Origin: Zea mays
Lineage: Eukaryota > Streptophyta > Magnoliopsida > Poales > Poaceae
NCBI RefSeq assembly: GCF_902167145.1
Contig: NC_050096.1
Span: forward strand, 76,814,683 to 76,878,682
DNA: 64,000 nt
Direction of reading: 5' to 3'
The notes beneath the pieces were generated by a model. The model did not search any database. It worked only from the letters and a program-made list of their open reading frames with translations, and was not told the DNA's origin. The number at the start of each line of letters is the position of its first letter. Positions within the stretch are counted from its first letter, which is position 1. This document shows positions 11,012 through 21,576 of this stretch, one piece after another. A program made the position numbers and the translations under genes.

Positions 11012-11798
11012 TTTATAGCATACATGTGTATATGTCTTTGATCATGTTTCTTATGCATTTTGTTGCTTAATAATGGTGCTCAAGTTGTACAAACACTCCC
11101 TGGACCTCACAAGTCCGTTGCAAAGTGATGCACATGTTTAGGGGGAGATGTGTTACAACTTGACCCTTTGAGACTAACCATGTGCTTGAGTTTGCTTGTT
11201 TTAGTCTCAAAGGAGGTTTGAAAGGGAAAAGGTGGACTTGGACCATGAAAGACTTCCACTGCACTCCGATGAGAGGGTAACTTATTCCAAGTTCATCTCA
11301 TGTACTCTTATTGCCTTTGTATTCTTATTGAAGATTTTGGTGAGGCAATGGGGTTCTGGGCCAAGATTGATCCCGTTTTGGTGCTTGATGCCAAAGGGGG
11401 AGAAAATAAAAGGCCAAAGCAATAAATGGATCAGCTACCACTTGAGAGATTTGAAAATAGTAGAGTAGAGCTTTTGGTTTGTCAAAACTCTTTTATTGTC
11501 TCTTTTGTCAAAAGTTGGCTTCTTGTAGGGAGAAGTATTGATTATGGGAAAAAGGGGGAGTTTTTGAAATTCTTGATTAAACTTCTTTGGAATACCTCTC
11601 TTTATGTCTTAACATGTGTGTTTGACTTAGAGATAGAAAGTTGAGTTTGATTTGCAAAAACAAACCAAGTGGTGGCAAAGAGTGATCCATATATGTCAAA
11701 TTTGAATCAAAACATTTGAGTTCTCATTTGAATTGATTTTTGTATTTGTTCTACTTGCTTTATATGGTGTTGGCATATATCACCAAAAAGGGGGAGAT
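11012..11798 (+). promoter_or_regulatory. E3 3' untranslated region with four PPTs
   Basis: About 790 bp between pol and the 3' LTR. PPT-like tracts lie at 11137-11149, 11392-11404 and 11549-11560. The LTR-adjacent PPT is 11785-11798 (AAAAAGGGGGAGAT). The largest reading frames are under 80 codons and carry no recognisable motif, so the env-like gene of some Sireviruses is absent. Confidence 0.85.
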
Positions 11799-13048
11799 TG
11801 AAAGGGAAATGTGCCCTTGGGCCATTTCTAAGTATTTTGGTGATTTAGTGCCCAACACAAGTGCCTAAGTGTAAAATGGTGAACAAAGTACAAATCAAGG
11901 ATAAAGGTATGTTTCTCAGACTTAGTACATTGTTTTATGGACTAATGTATTGTGTCTAAGTGCTGGAAACAGGAAAAATCCAATTGGAAATGTCTTGGCT
12001 CGAGCAGCCAAGACTCTGCTGAGTCTGGGAGCACCGGACTGTCCGGTGGTGCACCGGACAGTGTCCGGTGAGCCAGGCTGGCTGGTGCGAACTGGCCGCT
12101 CTCGGAAAATTCACCGGCAACGTACGACTATAATTCACCGGACTGTCCGGTGTGCACCGGACTGTCCGGTGAGCCAACAGTCGGCTGGGCCAACGGTCGG
12201 CCGCGCGATCTGCGCGGGACACGTGGCCGAGCCAACGGCTAGAAGGGGGCACCGGACTGTCCGGTGTGCACCGGACATGTCCGGTGCGCCAAAGGCTCCA
12301 AGTCAGCCAACGGTCGGCTTCGCCATTTAAGGAAGGAAATCGGGCACCGGACAGTGTCCGGTGTGCACCGGACTGTCTGGTGCGCCAGTCGACAGAAGGC
12401 AAGATCAGCCTTCTAGATTTGCTCTCAACGGCTCCTAGCTGCCTTGGGGCTATAAAAGGGACCCCTAAGCGCATGGAGGAGCACACCAAGCATTCCTACA
12501 ACATTCCTAAGCACCAAGACATCGATTCCGCGCATTTGGTTCATTGTGATAGCATCTAGAGCTCTTGTTGAGTTGTGAACTCATTGAGTTGTGTTGCGAG
12601 CTCTTGTTGCGACGTGTGTGCGTGCTGTTGCTTTGATTTTGAGTCTTGTGTGCGTTGCTAGTTCCTCCCTTACTCCGTATTTCTTTGTGAATCTCAAGTG
12701 TAAGGGCGAGAGGCTCCAAGTTGTGGAGATTCCTCGCAAACGGGATATTGAAAGGCAAAGCAAAACACCGTGGTATTCAAGTTGGTCTTTGGACCGCTTG
12801 AGAGGGGTTGATTGCAACCCTCGTCCGTTGGGACGCCATAATGTGGAGTAGGCAAGCGTTGGTCTTGGCCGAACCACGGGATAAACCACTGTGTCATCTC
12901 TGTGTTTGATCTCTTGTGGTATTGTGTTTTGTTGAGACTCCTCTCCAGCCACTTGGCATTAACTGTGCTAACGCTTAATCAAAGTTTTGTGGCTTGAGTT
13001 TTTAAGTTTTACAGGATCACCTATTCACCCCCCCTCTAGGTGCTCTCA
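11799..13048 (+). repeat. E3 3' LTR
   Basis: 1250 bp and nearly identical to the 5' LTR. Differences seen by eye are about eight substitutions (seven transitions, one transversion) and one base in the poly-C run. The palindrome set and TATA box are preserved. Confidence 0.95.
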
Positions 13049-13053
13049 CACTT
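13049..13053 (+). repeat. E3 right target-site duplication (cactt)
   Basis: Identical to 4105-4109. Confidence 0.95.
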
Positions 13054-14815
13054 GAGAGATCTATGTGGCAAATTTGACTATGGAAGTGTGTACTATATAA
13101 ATTCATTAATATAGATATAGCGCTAAACCAAACTCTATGGAGTTAGTTTAATTAGCTAATCAAACCGGATAGTACGTGGGGTATATTTTATTATTTCTTT
13201 CTAAAAGAAAATTATAATAAATGTTACAATTATTTAGAAGTCACATAACCTTAGTATTAACAGAACTAAATTAAACTAATAATTTTAATTGTACTATTTA
13301 GATTACAGTGGACATAGTCGCTATATTATTTTAATATTAATCGAGACTCCAACATGACTTAGTGAATAAGCAATTTGTGTATAATCGCACATACGAACAC
13401 ATACAGTGTGACTAAAAATCTATAGTTCATCCTGAGCAAAGATAACCGTAGAATTATTCATCTAGTATTATTGTTACAAATATATGGTTTACCTATCCCT
13501 TAATCTTTTACTCTAACAAAGTATATTTAAATTAATGTCAACAATCATAATCAAATTAAAATACACAAAGGCGAAAGACATCATACACTAATTAAAATAG
13601 ATCATCACATACATATGAGATTAATCGTTCAGTATACACCTGATTTCACACTACAAGAAAATATACAACTAAAATTACGTAACGATACAGAAATTAGATC
13701 GTGATAGCACATAAAATCATGTGGGCTTATTTTCTCTTCTTTTGAACTGAAAAAGATCTCTAAACGAATCTTACACAAAATCTGGGGCTAAAAATAAAAA
13801 CAGGTTATCTTCTACCTCGTATCTGGTTCTTGTAGAGAAGCCAACGAGGGGTTCGACTGGCTGCCAGGGAAGGTTAGCGGCTCCGGTTGACGAACAGGAT
13901 GATGACGGCAGCCTTGTGCGGGTAGCAGACAGGGCACAGGGCATATGCGGAGTAGCAGGTGAAGCAAGGAACTTGGCGGCAGTATTTATAGGTAGAAGAA
14001 GGAGGAATATAAAGACGAATTAGTGCTCCTTGATGGTTAATTGATGCGCTAAATTGAATTTGTGAAGAATCAGGAACCAAAATCGCCATCAATGGCGATC
14101 GTTATCTGCACGAAGAGAAATTGCCACGCGGGAGTGGGAGAAGGGAAAGACGCGACAGTTTTCGGATGCGAGAGGGCGGGGAGGCAAGGAGGCCAGGTGT
14201 CGGGGCGAGCTGTGCAAGCCGAGGCGACGACAGGAGAAAATCGTGGCCTCGATGGCATCCTGCGGCGGCTGCTGCAAACGATTCGTTTGTGAGCAGACCA
14301 TGGCAAAAGTTGAAGATGAAATATGACATGGAGGGCCCACGTGTAAGTAATAAAGAAAGCGAGAAGAAACGGTGCGGCTGCACCATAGGCAGAGAGAAAC
14401 ATGCATTCTATGCATTTGTTGTTTTTGTTTTCAAATTCCATATTGTTTTTATTTTTCTTTCTTTTTTTTATTAAGTATATGAATATATAAATATATATTT
14501 AAATATTCAGAAAATTATAATAAATACAGAAATAATACTTACATAAATAAAATACTAATTTTTGAAAAAAATAATTTTAGGACAAGCACTATTTATTTAA
14601 TAAATTGGGCTACACAAAAACTAGATCGAATACAAAAATAAACCTTTAAAATAAATTAACAAACAAAAGCCATGCTTCAAAAATAAATGCAGCAACCAAT
14701 TAAACTTCAAACTTTTTTTGTTATTTTTTTAAAATAAATAAATAAATATCTTTTCTTTAATGAGTTCAACAACTAAAACTGAATCACTATTAACCGATGG
14801 ATTTAAGGTGTTACA
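13054..14815 (-). other. AT-rich region, possible old Gypsy LTR (E4)
   Basis: No supported gene. The right edge (14807-14815, GGTGTTACA) read on the minus strand starts TGTAACACC, a common start of grass Gypsy LTRs, and ggtgc follows at 14816-14820. A TATA-like tataaata on the minus strand (about 13982-13991) precedes a small Cys-containing frame (13874-14092, minus, 72 codons) that I do not recognise. GC content rises at 14090-14300 as in LTR leaders. The left end of the putative LTR was not found, so this stays a suggestion. Confidence 0.3.
13649..13661 (+). repeat. CACTA (En/Spm-type) terminal motif
   Basis: CACTACAAGAAAA is an exact match to the 13-base terminal inverted repeat of maize En/Spm elements as I remember it. 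A degraded inverse copy may lie at 13827-13837 (ttcttgtagag), which would bound a ~190-bp remnant. No matching 3-bp TSD was seen, so the element is uncertain. Confidence 0.3.
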
Positions 14816-15017
14816 GGTGCCTATTCTGACGATGGCGTGCCTCACACTGTAGGGGCCCCTCCCGGCACGATGGGCTCGTCGTTGGAGATGGGGCCTTCTA
14901 TTCTCCACTGGATAAAGAGGACGATCGAGAAATAGGGGCATGGAGCCACCCCCTACATCTCGGTTGCTTCCTATGCAGGCAGGGCAGCTAGGATGGTCTT
15001 TGGTTTTCCTCTCATGG

Positions 15018-15620
15018 TTACGATAGTGCTAGGGCCTTCTGCTCCTTTCTTCTGAGTGATCTAGGTCCACACCCAGGTGTGGATGATGTGGATAGCGGGG
15101 TCCGCCGTGCAAAGCTGGCTACGTCAGTCAGGCGGGGCACGGGCGTTGGTACAGCCCTGGACTGGCCTGGACAGCGTGACTGCAAGCCTCCGTGGGGGCG
15201 AGGACTGGTTGAGATCCATGCGTCTTGGTGCTTGTCGGAGTGGTCCGCGTTGTGGTAAGGTGAAGCCAGCCTGCGTTCGCGATTAGGGCCATCGAAGAAG
15301 ATTTCTTTTCGGGCGAGTCTGTGATGCGGTGGAGGAACCCCTTCCGGTCCTTGATGCAGTTGAGGAACCCCTTCAGGCTTTACGGTGGACTCACCAAACT
15401 CAATATGGCTTGGCTTGTTGGGACGAAGCAGACTGACATCTTCTTCATCGCTGTCGACTTCAACGTCAGAACCACTTTCCTCTGGAGCATCTCCCTCCTC
15501 ATTGACTTTTGGCTCAACTGCAAATGACACCCTCATCACTTTAGAAATGGGAGTTGTCTCAATAGTATATGGTGATTCACCCTCATTGACTAGCCTAGCA
15601 GTTGAACGAACCCTAGCCAT
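15018..15620 (-). pseudogene. Antisense ORF of Grande-like element (PF04195-like start)
   Basis: A 200-codon frame on the strand opposite to the element. It begins MARVRSTARLVNEGES and continues with an acidic stretch and a KPSHIEFGEST block. This matches my memory of the N-terminus of the plant putative gypsy-type transposon family (PF04195), known as an antisense gene in Grande and related Tat elements. Its function is unknown. After about residue 90 the sequence turns Pro/Arg-rich and no longer looks like the family, so the 3' half is probably rearranged or out of frame. A minus-strand TATA box lies about 125 bases upstream. The 5' UTR and this promoter lie just inside the 3' LTR. Confidence 0.6.
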
Positions 15621-15745
15621 CGACAGATTGCCGAAGCTTTGCGAAAGCGTTTGAGCACAAAGGGACTGCTTCAGAGGTAGAGAAATTTGTGGTAGCAGGT
15701 TAGTGCAAGCAATAAATGTCGTAACAAATTCACCGAGCCACTCAT

Positions 15746-15753
15746 TTTATATA
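15746..15753 (-). promoter_or_regulatory. TATA box of the antisense ORF (E5)
   Basis: On the minus strand the sequence reads ctatataaaat, about 125 bases upstream of the antisense ATG and inside the element rather than in its LTR. It suggests a promoter separate from the LTR. Confidence 0.5.
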
Positions 15754-15937
15754 GCCCGGTAAGCGGTGAAGTCGAGGAGTAGCATCGCTTCGACCCTTTG
15801 CTCGGTGGACCGTTGCAAAATACTTTTTACCCTGTTTTTTTAATAACGTGCTCAGGGAAGGTGTTTGGCCCGAGACCTTCGTTAATTTCGCGGTCTGAGC
15901 TCGTTATGAAAAACAAACTAGCACCGTGAGGGGCTAA

Positions 15938-16491
15938 TGTTGGGGGCCTTATTCTTTCGAAGTTCCTCAAAACACTAACCTAACAACTATTTTGTAGCTC
16001 ATTTCAAATGTTGCAGGTATAATGCCGAGGCCATCTTCAGCTGGAGCTGCTACAAGACGCTAATATTAAGGCATTAGCTTCGAACTAACAATATGCATGC
16101 GTAATTGACCAAGCTGAACAAAGTCATGAGAAGCCTTAGAACTTGTTCATCAAGGCAGCAAGAGGAAAGGACAACAATACCCCCCATATATTTGGTAGTT
16201 CAAATGTATAAGATTGAGGGCACAATTGTAATTTTGCTGAAGCTGCACCCGCGCCTATAAATGGAAGAACACGTCGCACTGCCTACAAAGTTGTATATCT
16301 TCTACCTTCATCTTGTATTCTTATGAAGCTGAAGGTACACTTGTAATCCTTTTCTAAATAATAAGAAAGGAAGGAGAAAGTTATATCTTATAAGATTAAA
16401 TTGTGTATCTCATCTTTACATCATGTAGAATTTATATTGAATGTCTTCCATACTTCATTCATTTACTTTTTATATCTTCATCCTTTAATCA
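15938..16491 (+). repeat. E5 3' LTR (Grande-like)
   Basis: Starts TGTTGGGGGCC directly after a PPT-like tract. A tataaat (16256-16262) lies in the middle. The end at 16491 is tentative. Confidence 0.5.
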
Positions 16492-16772
16492 GCCTTCTCT
16501 ACGAGGAGGAAGAGTCAGAGGATAAAGATAAAATTTGATATAATTGAGTTGTCTTGTTTTTGATACATTGGAGGAATAAAAAACAAACGACGAACAATGA
16601 GAAAGAAGTTAAACTGAAACCACATGGACTTGCACTAGAAACGAAAAGTGTACCTCCACTTTTCTTGGAAGCAAGTCTTCACGATGGTTGACTGTATTGA
16701 AAGAAAAAAATCTGAGTTTTTTTTAGAAGATTCTAGAGAGATGAGCAACAAGTTTTCTGAGTTCTGACATTC
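16492..16772. other. Short target DNA between E5 and E6
   Basis: No gene or repeat recognised. Its last five bases (cattc, 16768-16772) are the left TSD copy of E6. Confidence 0.4.
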
Positions 16773-17614
16773 TGTAAACCCTAGAATCTAGGTCCTAAAA
16801 CCCTAGTCAGTTGAGAAATAATAAAGAAGCCATTTCAATTATGTATTTTTTAAAAGAGGCATATTTCCTTTAAATAAATGTTTTTAGGAGACCATATAAA
16901 AAGACCCTTATATGAGTAATGCATTTATAAATGCTTGCTTGAAGTGTCTAAACTAACATATGTTATATATTAGAAATTACTTTCATATAATAATAATAAT
17001 AATAAATACAATTTGGAATATACCTCTAATTTGACTAAAACCCAAATTAACATTTTAATGAAAAATGTGGTGTGTATTTCACGTTGAAAACATCGCCTAA
17101 ATAAAATAATAATAGTAAACAAGGTAACTAAATAAATTGGTCAATGTAAATTATAGCTGCACCACGTTGGATTTTTGTATGTGCATATTTGAATTGAGGT
17201 ATGAATTTTGAAACTCTGGTTCGAATTCAAATTTAGAATTTGGAAATTTAAATAAAAAGAAAAACAAAAAGAGAGAATAGAAAAGGAGAAAATAAAAAGA
17301 AAAATCCACTTCAGCCGCGTGGGCCGAATCTCCCTGGTCGGCCCATTTTCTCCACTGCAACATGCCATTTTCGTCGCTGAGACACAGACCGCGGGCCCGG
17401 GTTGCCAGCCTCCCTCCAATTTTCACCAAGCTCTCACTGCCGTTGGGCCCCTGCGGCAGGTCCATCTCCTTCATCCCATCCCAACAAACTCGCCACGGAC
17501 GCACGCCCAGCTGCGTAAACTTCTTCCCCTCGCGGCTGACCCCCTCCCGTCCACTTGATACCCGTCGGCCATCTCGGACGAAGAAAAGCGCCCTCCTCCT
17601 TTTTTCTCTCTCAC
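16773..17614 (+). repeat. E6 5' LTR, left part
   Basis: 842 bp starting TGTAAACCC, aligned to 56906 onward in the 3' LTR. A (taa)n microsatellite is longer here than in the 3' LTR. Broken at 17614 by E7 and resumes at 30577. Confidence 0.88.
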
Positions 17615-18998
17615 TGTCGGGTACCAAAATTAGGGGTACCCCCAACACTCCTAATCACGGCCGGTAAACACCTTCAGGGCAAACCATAAAGGCTTACGGC
17701 TCGGGTCAAAGTCAAAGCTTCGTCTACCAAGGGACTCGGTCTCGCCTCGCCCGAGCCTGGCCTCGGGCGGAACAGTGGTCCCGGACGAGTTAGCGTCCCG
17801 CCCGAGGGTCTCCTCAGGCAGTGAGCACACCCTCGGGTCAGCCGAAGGCAAGCCTTGTCGTGCAAGCGACCTTGGCCAAATCGCCTTACCAGCCGACCGT
17901 ATTGCATGCGCATTTAATGCTGGGACCGCCTGACACCTTATCCTGACACGCGCGCCTCAGTCGGCAAGGTCGAAGTGACCGCAGTCACTTCGCCCCTTCA
18001 CTGACCGATCTGACAGGGAAACAGCGCCGCCCGCCCCGCTCCGGCTGCTGTGCCAACCACCCGGGCGAGACCAACAACGGTCGAGTTCAGCCTCAGGGGG
18101 AAATCTCTGCCTCGCCTGACCCCAAGGCTCGGCCTCGGCCTCGGCCTCGGGAGGAAATCTCCGCCTCGCCCGACCCCAGGGCTCGGCCTCGGCCTCGGCC
18201 TCGGGAAGAGTCACGTCCTTGCCCGACCCTGGGTCTCGGCCCCAGCCTCGGCCTCGGAGGAGTCGCCGCCTCGCCCGACCTCAGGCTCGGATCAACCGCG
18301 CCACAAGGGATGCATCATTACCCTACTCCTAGCTAGCTCAGGCTACGAAGGAACAAGACCGGCGTCCCATCCAGCTTACCCCGGTAACAGGCGATGGTGA
18401 TTTCCCACATGCAACCATGACATTGGTGGTTCTCAAGCCCCCTATGGAGGCAAGGAGACGTCAGCAAGATCCATGCAGCGCCAACAGCTATACTGCTACA
18501 GGGCTCAAGGCACTTCTCCGACAGCCACGATACTACCTGTATAGGGCTCAAGACACCCCCCCTGATGGCCACGTTGTTACCTGTACAGGGCTCAGGGCAC
18601 TTCCCTGCCAGCCACGTTAGCTCCCAGCTACACCCCATTGTACAGCTGGGCATCTCCTTACGTCTATAAAAGGGGGTATCCAGGGCCCCACGAGAAGGGG
18701 AAGAGAAAAAGAGAGGGGGACAGAGGGACGAACATACGAGCATACGTACGCACGACAAAGGGATGGGAGAAGACGAGCAGGGGCCAGACCCTCTCTCTCT
18801 CTCGCTCACTCCCTCTCTCTCTCTCGCCCTCGCTCTCTCGCAAGGCTTGTAACTCCTACTACAAGCACCCTGGTGCAGGATAATACAAGGCTCATTCCTC
18901 CACTTGTGTTCCATCCCGCGCCAACCCATCTGGGCAGGGGCACGCAGCGACAAATTTACTCGTCGGTCCAGGGACCCCCCGGGTCTGGCACGCCGACA
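17615..18998 (+). repeat. E7 5' LTR
   Basis: 1384 bp, TGTCGGG to CCGACA. It contains ctcggc hexamer repeats (about 18126-18212), a TATA box (18665-18671) and CT-rich microsatellites (about 18790-18840). It is 34 bp longer than the 3' LTR, mainly from the hexamer region and a short insertion near 18031-18060. Confidence 0.87.
18665..18671 (+). promoter_or_regulatory. E7 LTR TATA box
   Basis: tataaaa, repeated in the 3' LTR at 30236-30242. It is followed by a purine-rich then CT-rich leader. Confidence 0.7.
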
Positions 18999-19058
18999 GT
19001 TGGCGTGCCAGGTAGGGGCCTGCTGCGTGTTAACAATCGCTTTCCCGTTGGGTTCCAG

Positions 19059-21576
19059 ATGGGGAGTCTTCAGCAACCTCTTCAACCCGGGACAGTGCTC
19101 CACTTCGGGAGCCTCGAGTTCATGTCCCTCGACGGCAGCTACGACATGGTACTCCTCCCTCCACGGCACGACAACAACGACAGTCAACGACTCGCCCGGC
19201 GGAGGCAACCTCCACGGTGGCATCTCCCCGTGGCGGAAGAGGAACACTCCGGTCGTCCCCGCCACCCTCCTCGCCGGAGGAGGCGGAGATGGGGCAACCG
19301 TGGCCACGCAGGAGGCGGCACCTTATCGGCTGTCGGACCGGATCGAGCCGACGACGTTGGCACTCCTCCGGGGGACATGTCGGGTGTTGTCCTCGTGCCT
19401 GAGACAACGACGAGCGCCGCTTCCCCGCAACGTGCCAGCCCCAAGCGGACCGACGACGCCAGCACCCTCGCCAAGGACCTGCTGGGCGTCACCCTCGTGC
19501 CTAAGATGATGGTGCGTTCTGTCCCCGACGTGACTTCACCACCGTCCATCGACCAAAAGGTACTGTCCGTATTCCACCCTATTCCCTTTCGATTCAGTTT
19601 CGATCCACCTAGCGACCCCGCTACGGTGAGTGCTTTCGTAAGGGCGTATCCAAACCTTCCGGGGTACCATATGTGGTCGACCTGGGACCGACTGACAGCC
19701 GTCTCAACCTCTGGACCGGCGGGTTCCGAGGAAGAGGACGACCCCGACTTCGGTTGGGATTTCTCTAGCCTTGATGACCCCGGTGCCATGCGGGACTTCA
19801 TGTCCGCATGTGACCACTGCCTCTCCGGTTGCTCTGACAATGGCCACGGCCTTGACGACAAGGGTTACGGCCCAAGTCGCGAATGTTTCCACGTCGATCA
19901 GGGAGATCACAATGAAGGCAACCACCTCGGTATGCCAGAGGTTGACAATCCCCCTGGGCCCGCATCTCGCGTTGACATCGCGCGGGAGCTAGCTGTGGTC
20001 CCAGTCCCTGCGGGGGGTCGGGATAGACAGCTCGAGCAAATCCGCGAGATGCAGGCCAAGGTCGACGAGGAAGCAGGGCGGCTTGTGCAGCTCCGACAGA
20101 ACATCGAACAGGAGTGGGCAGGCCGAACACTCGTCGGAGGAGGCTGTCATCGGGCCCGGGACGTCCAGCGCCACATCGTCGACAATGCCAGGGCAGCGCT
20201 GCCCCCGGCCGTCAGCGGATCCGGCCAGGACCTAACTGCAGCGGCGATGCTACTTTGAACCATGCCGGAGCCATCCACCACCGAGGGACGGCGTAACCAG
20301 GGCGAACTCAAGGATCTCCTGGAAGGTGCCGCAGTTCGACGAGCCGAGAGCTCAGCCTCCCGGAGGCGAGCTAACCCCTCGGAGCATCACGCGACGTCCT
20401 CCCGACGCATGCGGGAGGCCTCGGTCCATCCCGAGCGCACAGGGGACGAGGCACCTGCTGCCCGGGATCGCCTCGACAACGAGCATCACCATCGTGACCG
20501 TCGAGCCTGCCTCGATGAGAAGGTGCGCCGAGGCTACCATCCCAGGCGCGGGGGACGCTGCGACAGCGAGGAGGATCAGAGTCCCTCGCCCGAGCCACCC
20601 GGTCCATGAGTCTTCGGCCGGGCCATACAACGAGCGCCGTTCCCCGCCTGTTTCCGAGCCCCGACTACCATCACCAAGTACTCGAGGGAGACGAGGCCGG
20701 AGTTGTGGCTCGCGGACTACCGACTGGCATGCCAGTTGGGAGGAGCGGACGATGACAACCTCATCATCCGTAATCTACCCCTTTTCCTGTCCGACGCCGC
20801 CCGGGCCTGGCTGGAGCATCTGCCTCGTGCGCAGATCTCCGACTGGGACGACCTGGTCAAGGCTTTCACGGGAAATTTCCAGGGCACGTACGTGCGCCCT
20901 GGGAACTCATGGGATCTCCGAAGCTGCCGTCAGCAGCCTGGGGAATCCCTCCAAGAGTACATCCGGCGGTTTTCGAAGCAGCTGCCTAACATCACCGACT
21001 CGGACGTCATCGGAGCTTTCCTCGTCGACACCACTTGCCGGGACCTGGTGAGCAAACTAGGGTGCAAGACTCCCACCAAGGCGAGCAAATTGATGGACAT
21101 TGCCACCAAGTTCGCCTCGGGTCAGGAGGCGGTCGAGGCCATCTTCTGGAAAGACAAGCAGCCTCAGGGGGAGCCGAAGAAAGACGCCCCCGAGGCGTCC
21201 ACCCAGCGTGGTGCGAAGAAGAAGGCCAAGAAGAAGGCGCAAGCGAAGCGCAACGCCGCTAACGCGAATCTTGTCGCTACTGCCGAGAACAGGAACCTTC
21301 GGAAGCCTCCTGGAGGGGCCGACGCATTCGACAAGATGCTCAAGGAGCCGTGCCCCTATCACTAGGGTCCCGTCAAGCACACCCTTGAAGAATGTGTCAT
21401 GCTCCAGCGCTACTTCCATAAGGCCGAGCCCCCGGCGGAAGACGGCAAGGGCCAAGGTAACAACAAGAAGGAGGGCGGCAAGGAAGAGGAGTTCCTGGAG
21501 ATCCACAACTGCTTCATGATTTACGGCGGGCAGGTGGCGAACGCCTCGGCTCGGCACCGCAAGCAGGAGCGCACGG
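19059..21576 (+). pseudogene. E7 gag (Tat lineage), broken by stops
   Basis: One frame runs from ATG 19059 to about 21576 with in-frame stops at 20256-20258 (TGA), 20607-20609 (TGA) and 21363-21365 (TAG). The N-terminal ~400 residues are acidic and Pro-rich with an amphipathic helix near 20030-20110. The retrotransposon gag core (20690-21150) contains ETRPELWLADYRLACQLGG, ARAWLEHLP and the NFQGTYVRPGNSWDL block. A Lys-rich tail follows. The core is clearly the capsid domain of Tat elements. No single-knuckle CCHC was seen with confidence. A one-base frame change near 21570-21580 separates it from pol. Confidence 0.85.

Larger units (their letters stand above)
4110..13048 (+). mobile_element. 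E3: complete Ji/Opie-like Sirevirus (Copia)
   Basis: An 8939-bp element: 5' LTR 4110-5360, PBS 5363-5374, gag 5410-7797, pol to 11011, a multi-PPT region and 3' LTR 11799-13048, with perfect TSDs. By eye the two LTRs differ at about eight substitutions and one poly-C length change, so insertion was recent. Both ORFs lack internal stops. Domain order PR-IN-RT-RNase H is Copia. Gag length, iterated PPTs and LTR palindromes are Sirevirus features. There is no env-like ORF between pol and the PPT. Of all elements in this window it is the best candidate for coding competence. Confidence 0.95.
14816..16491 (+). mobile_element. E5: 3' end of a Grande-like Tat (Gypsy) element
   Basis: The last ~1.1 kb of internal region, a PPT-like gaggggctaa (15928-15937), and an LTR from 15938 starting TGTTGGGGGCC. 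The LTR start and an antisense ORF close to the 3' LTR both resemble Grande. The 5' part of the element is missing. The right LTR end is placed at ...taatca (16491) because it ends CA and gives a ~550-bp LTR; no TSD partner could be matched. Confidence 0.55.

Noticed and set aside
11012..11784. Env-like ORF of Sireviruses in E3
   Set aside because: Only frames under 80 codons, no signal peptide or membrane segment of the expected kind.
14062..14474. Small genes on either strand near the GC-rich block
   Set aside because: Three or four overlapping frames with no motif; fits an LTR leader better.
18333..19307. 324-codon minus frame across the E7 5' LTR end
   Set aside because: Runs antisense to LTR, PBS and gag start; the 3' LTR copy breaks differently.
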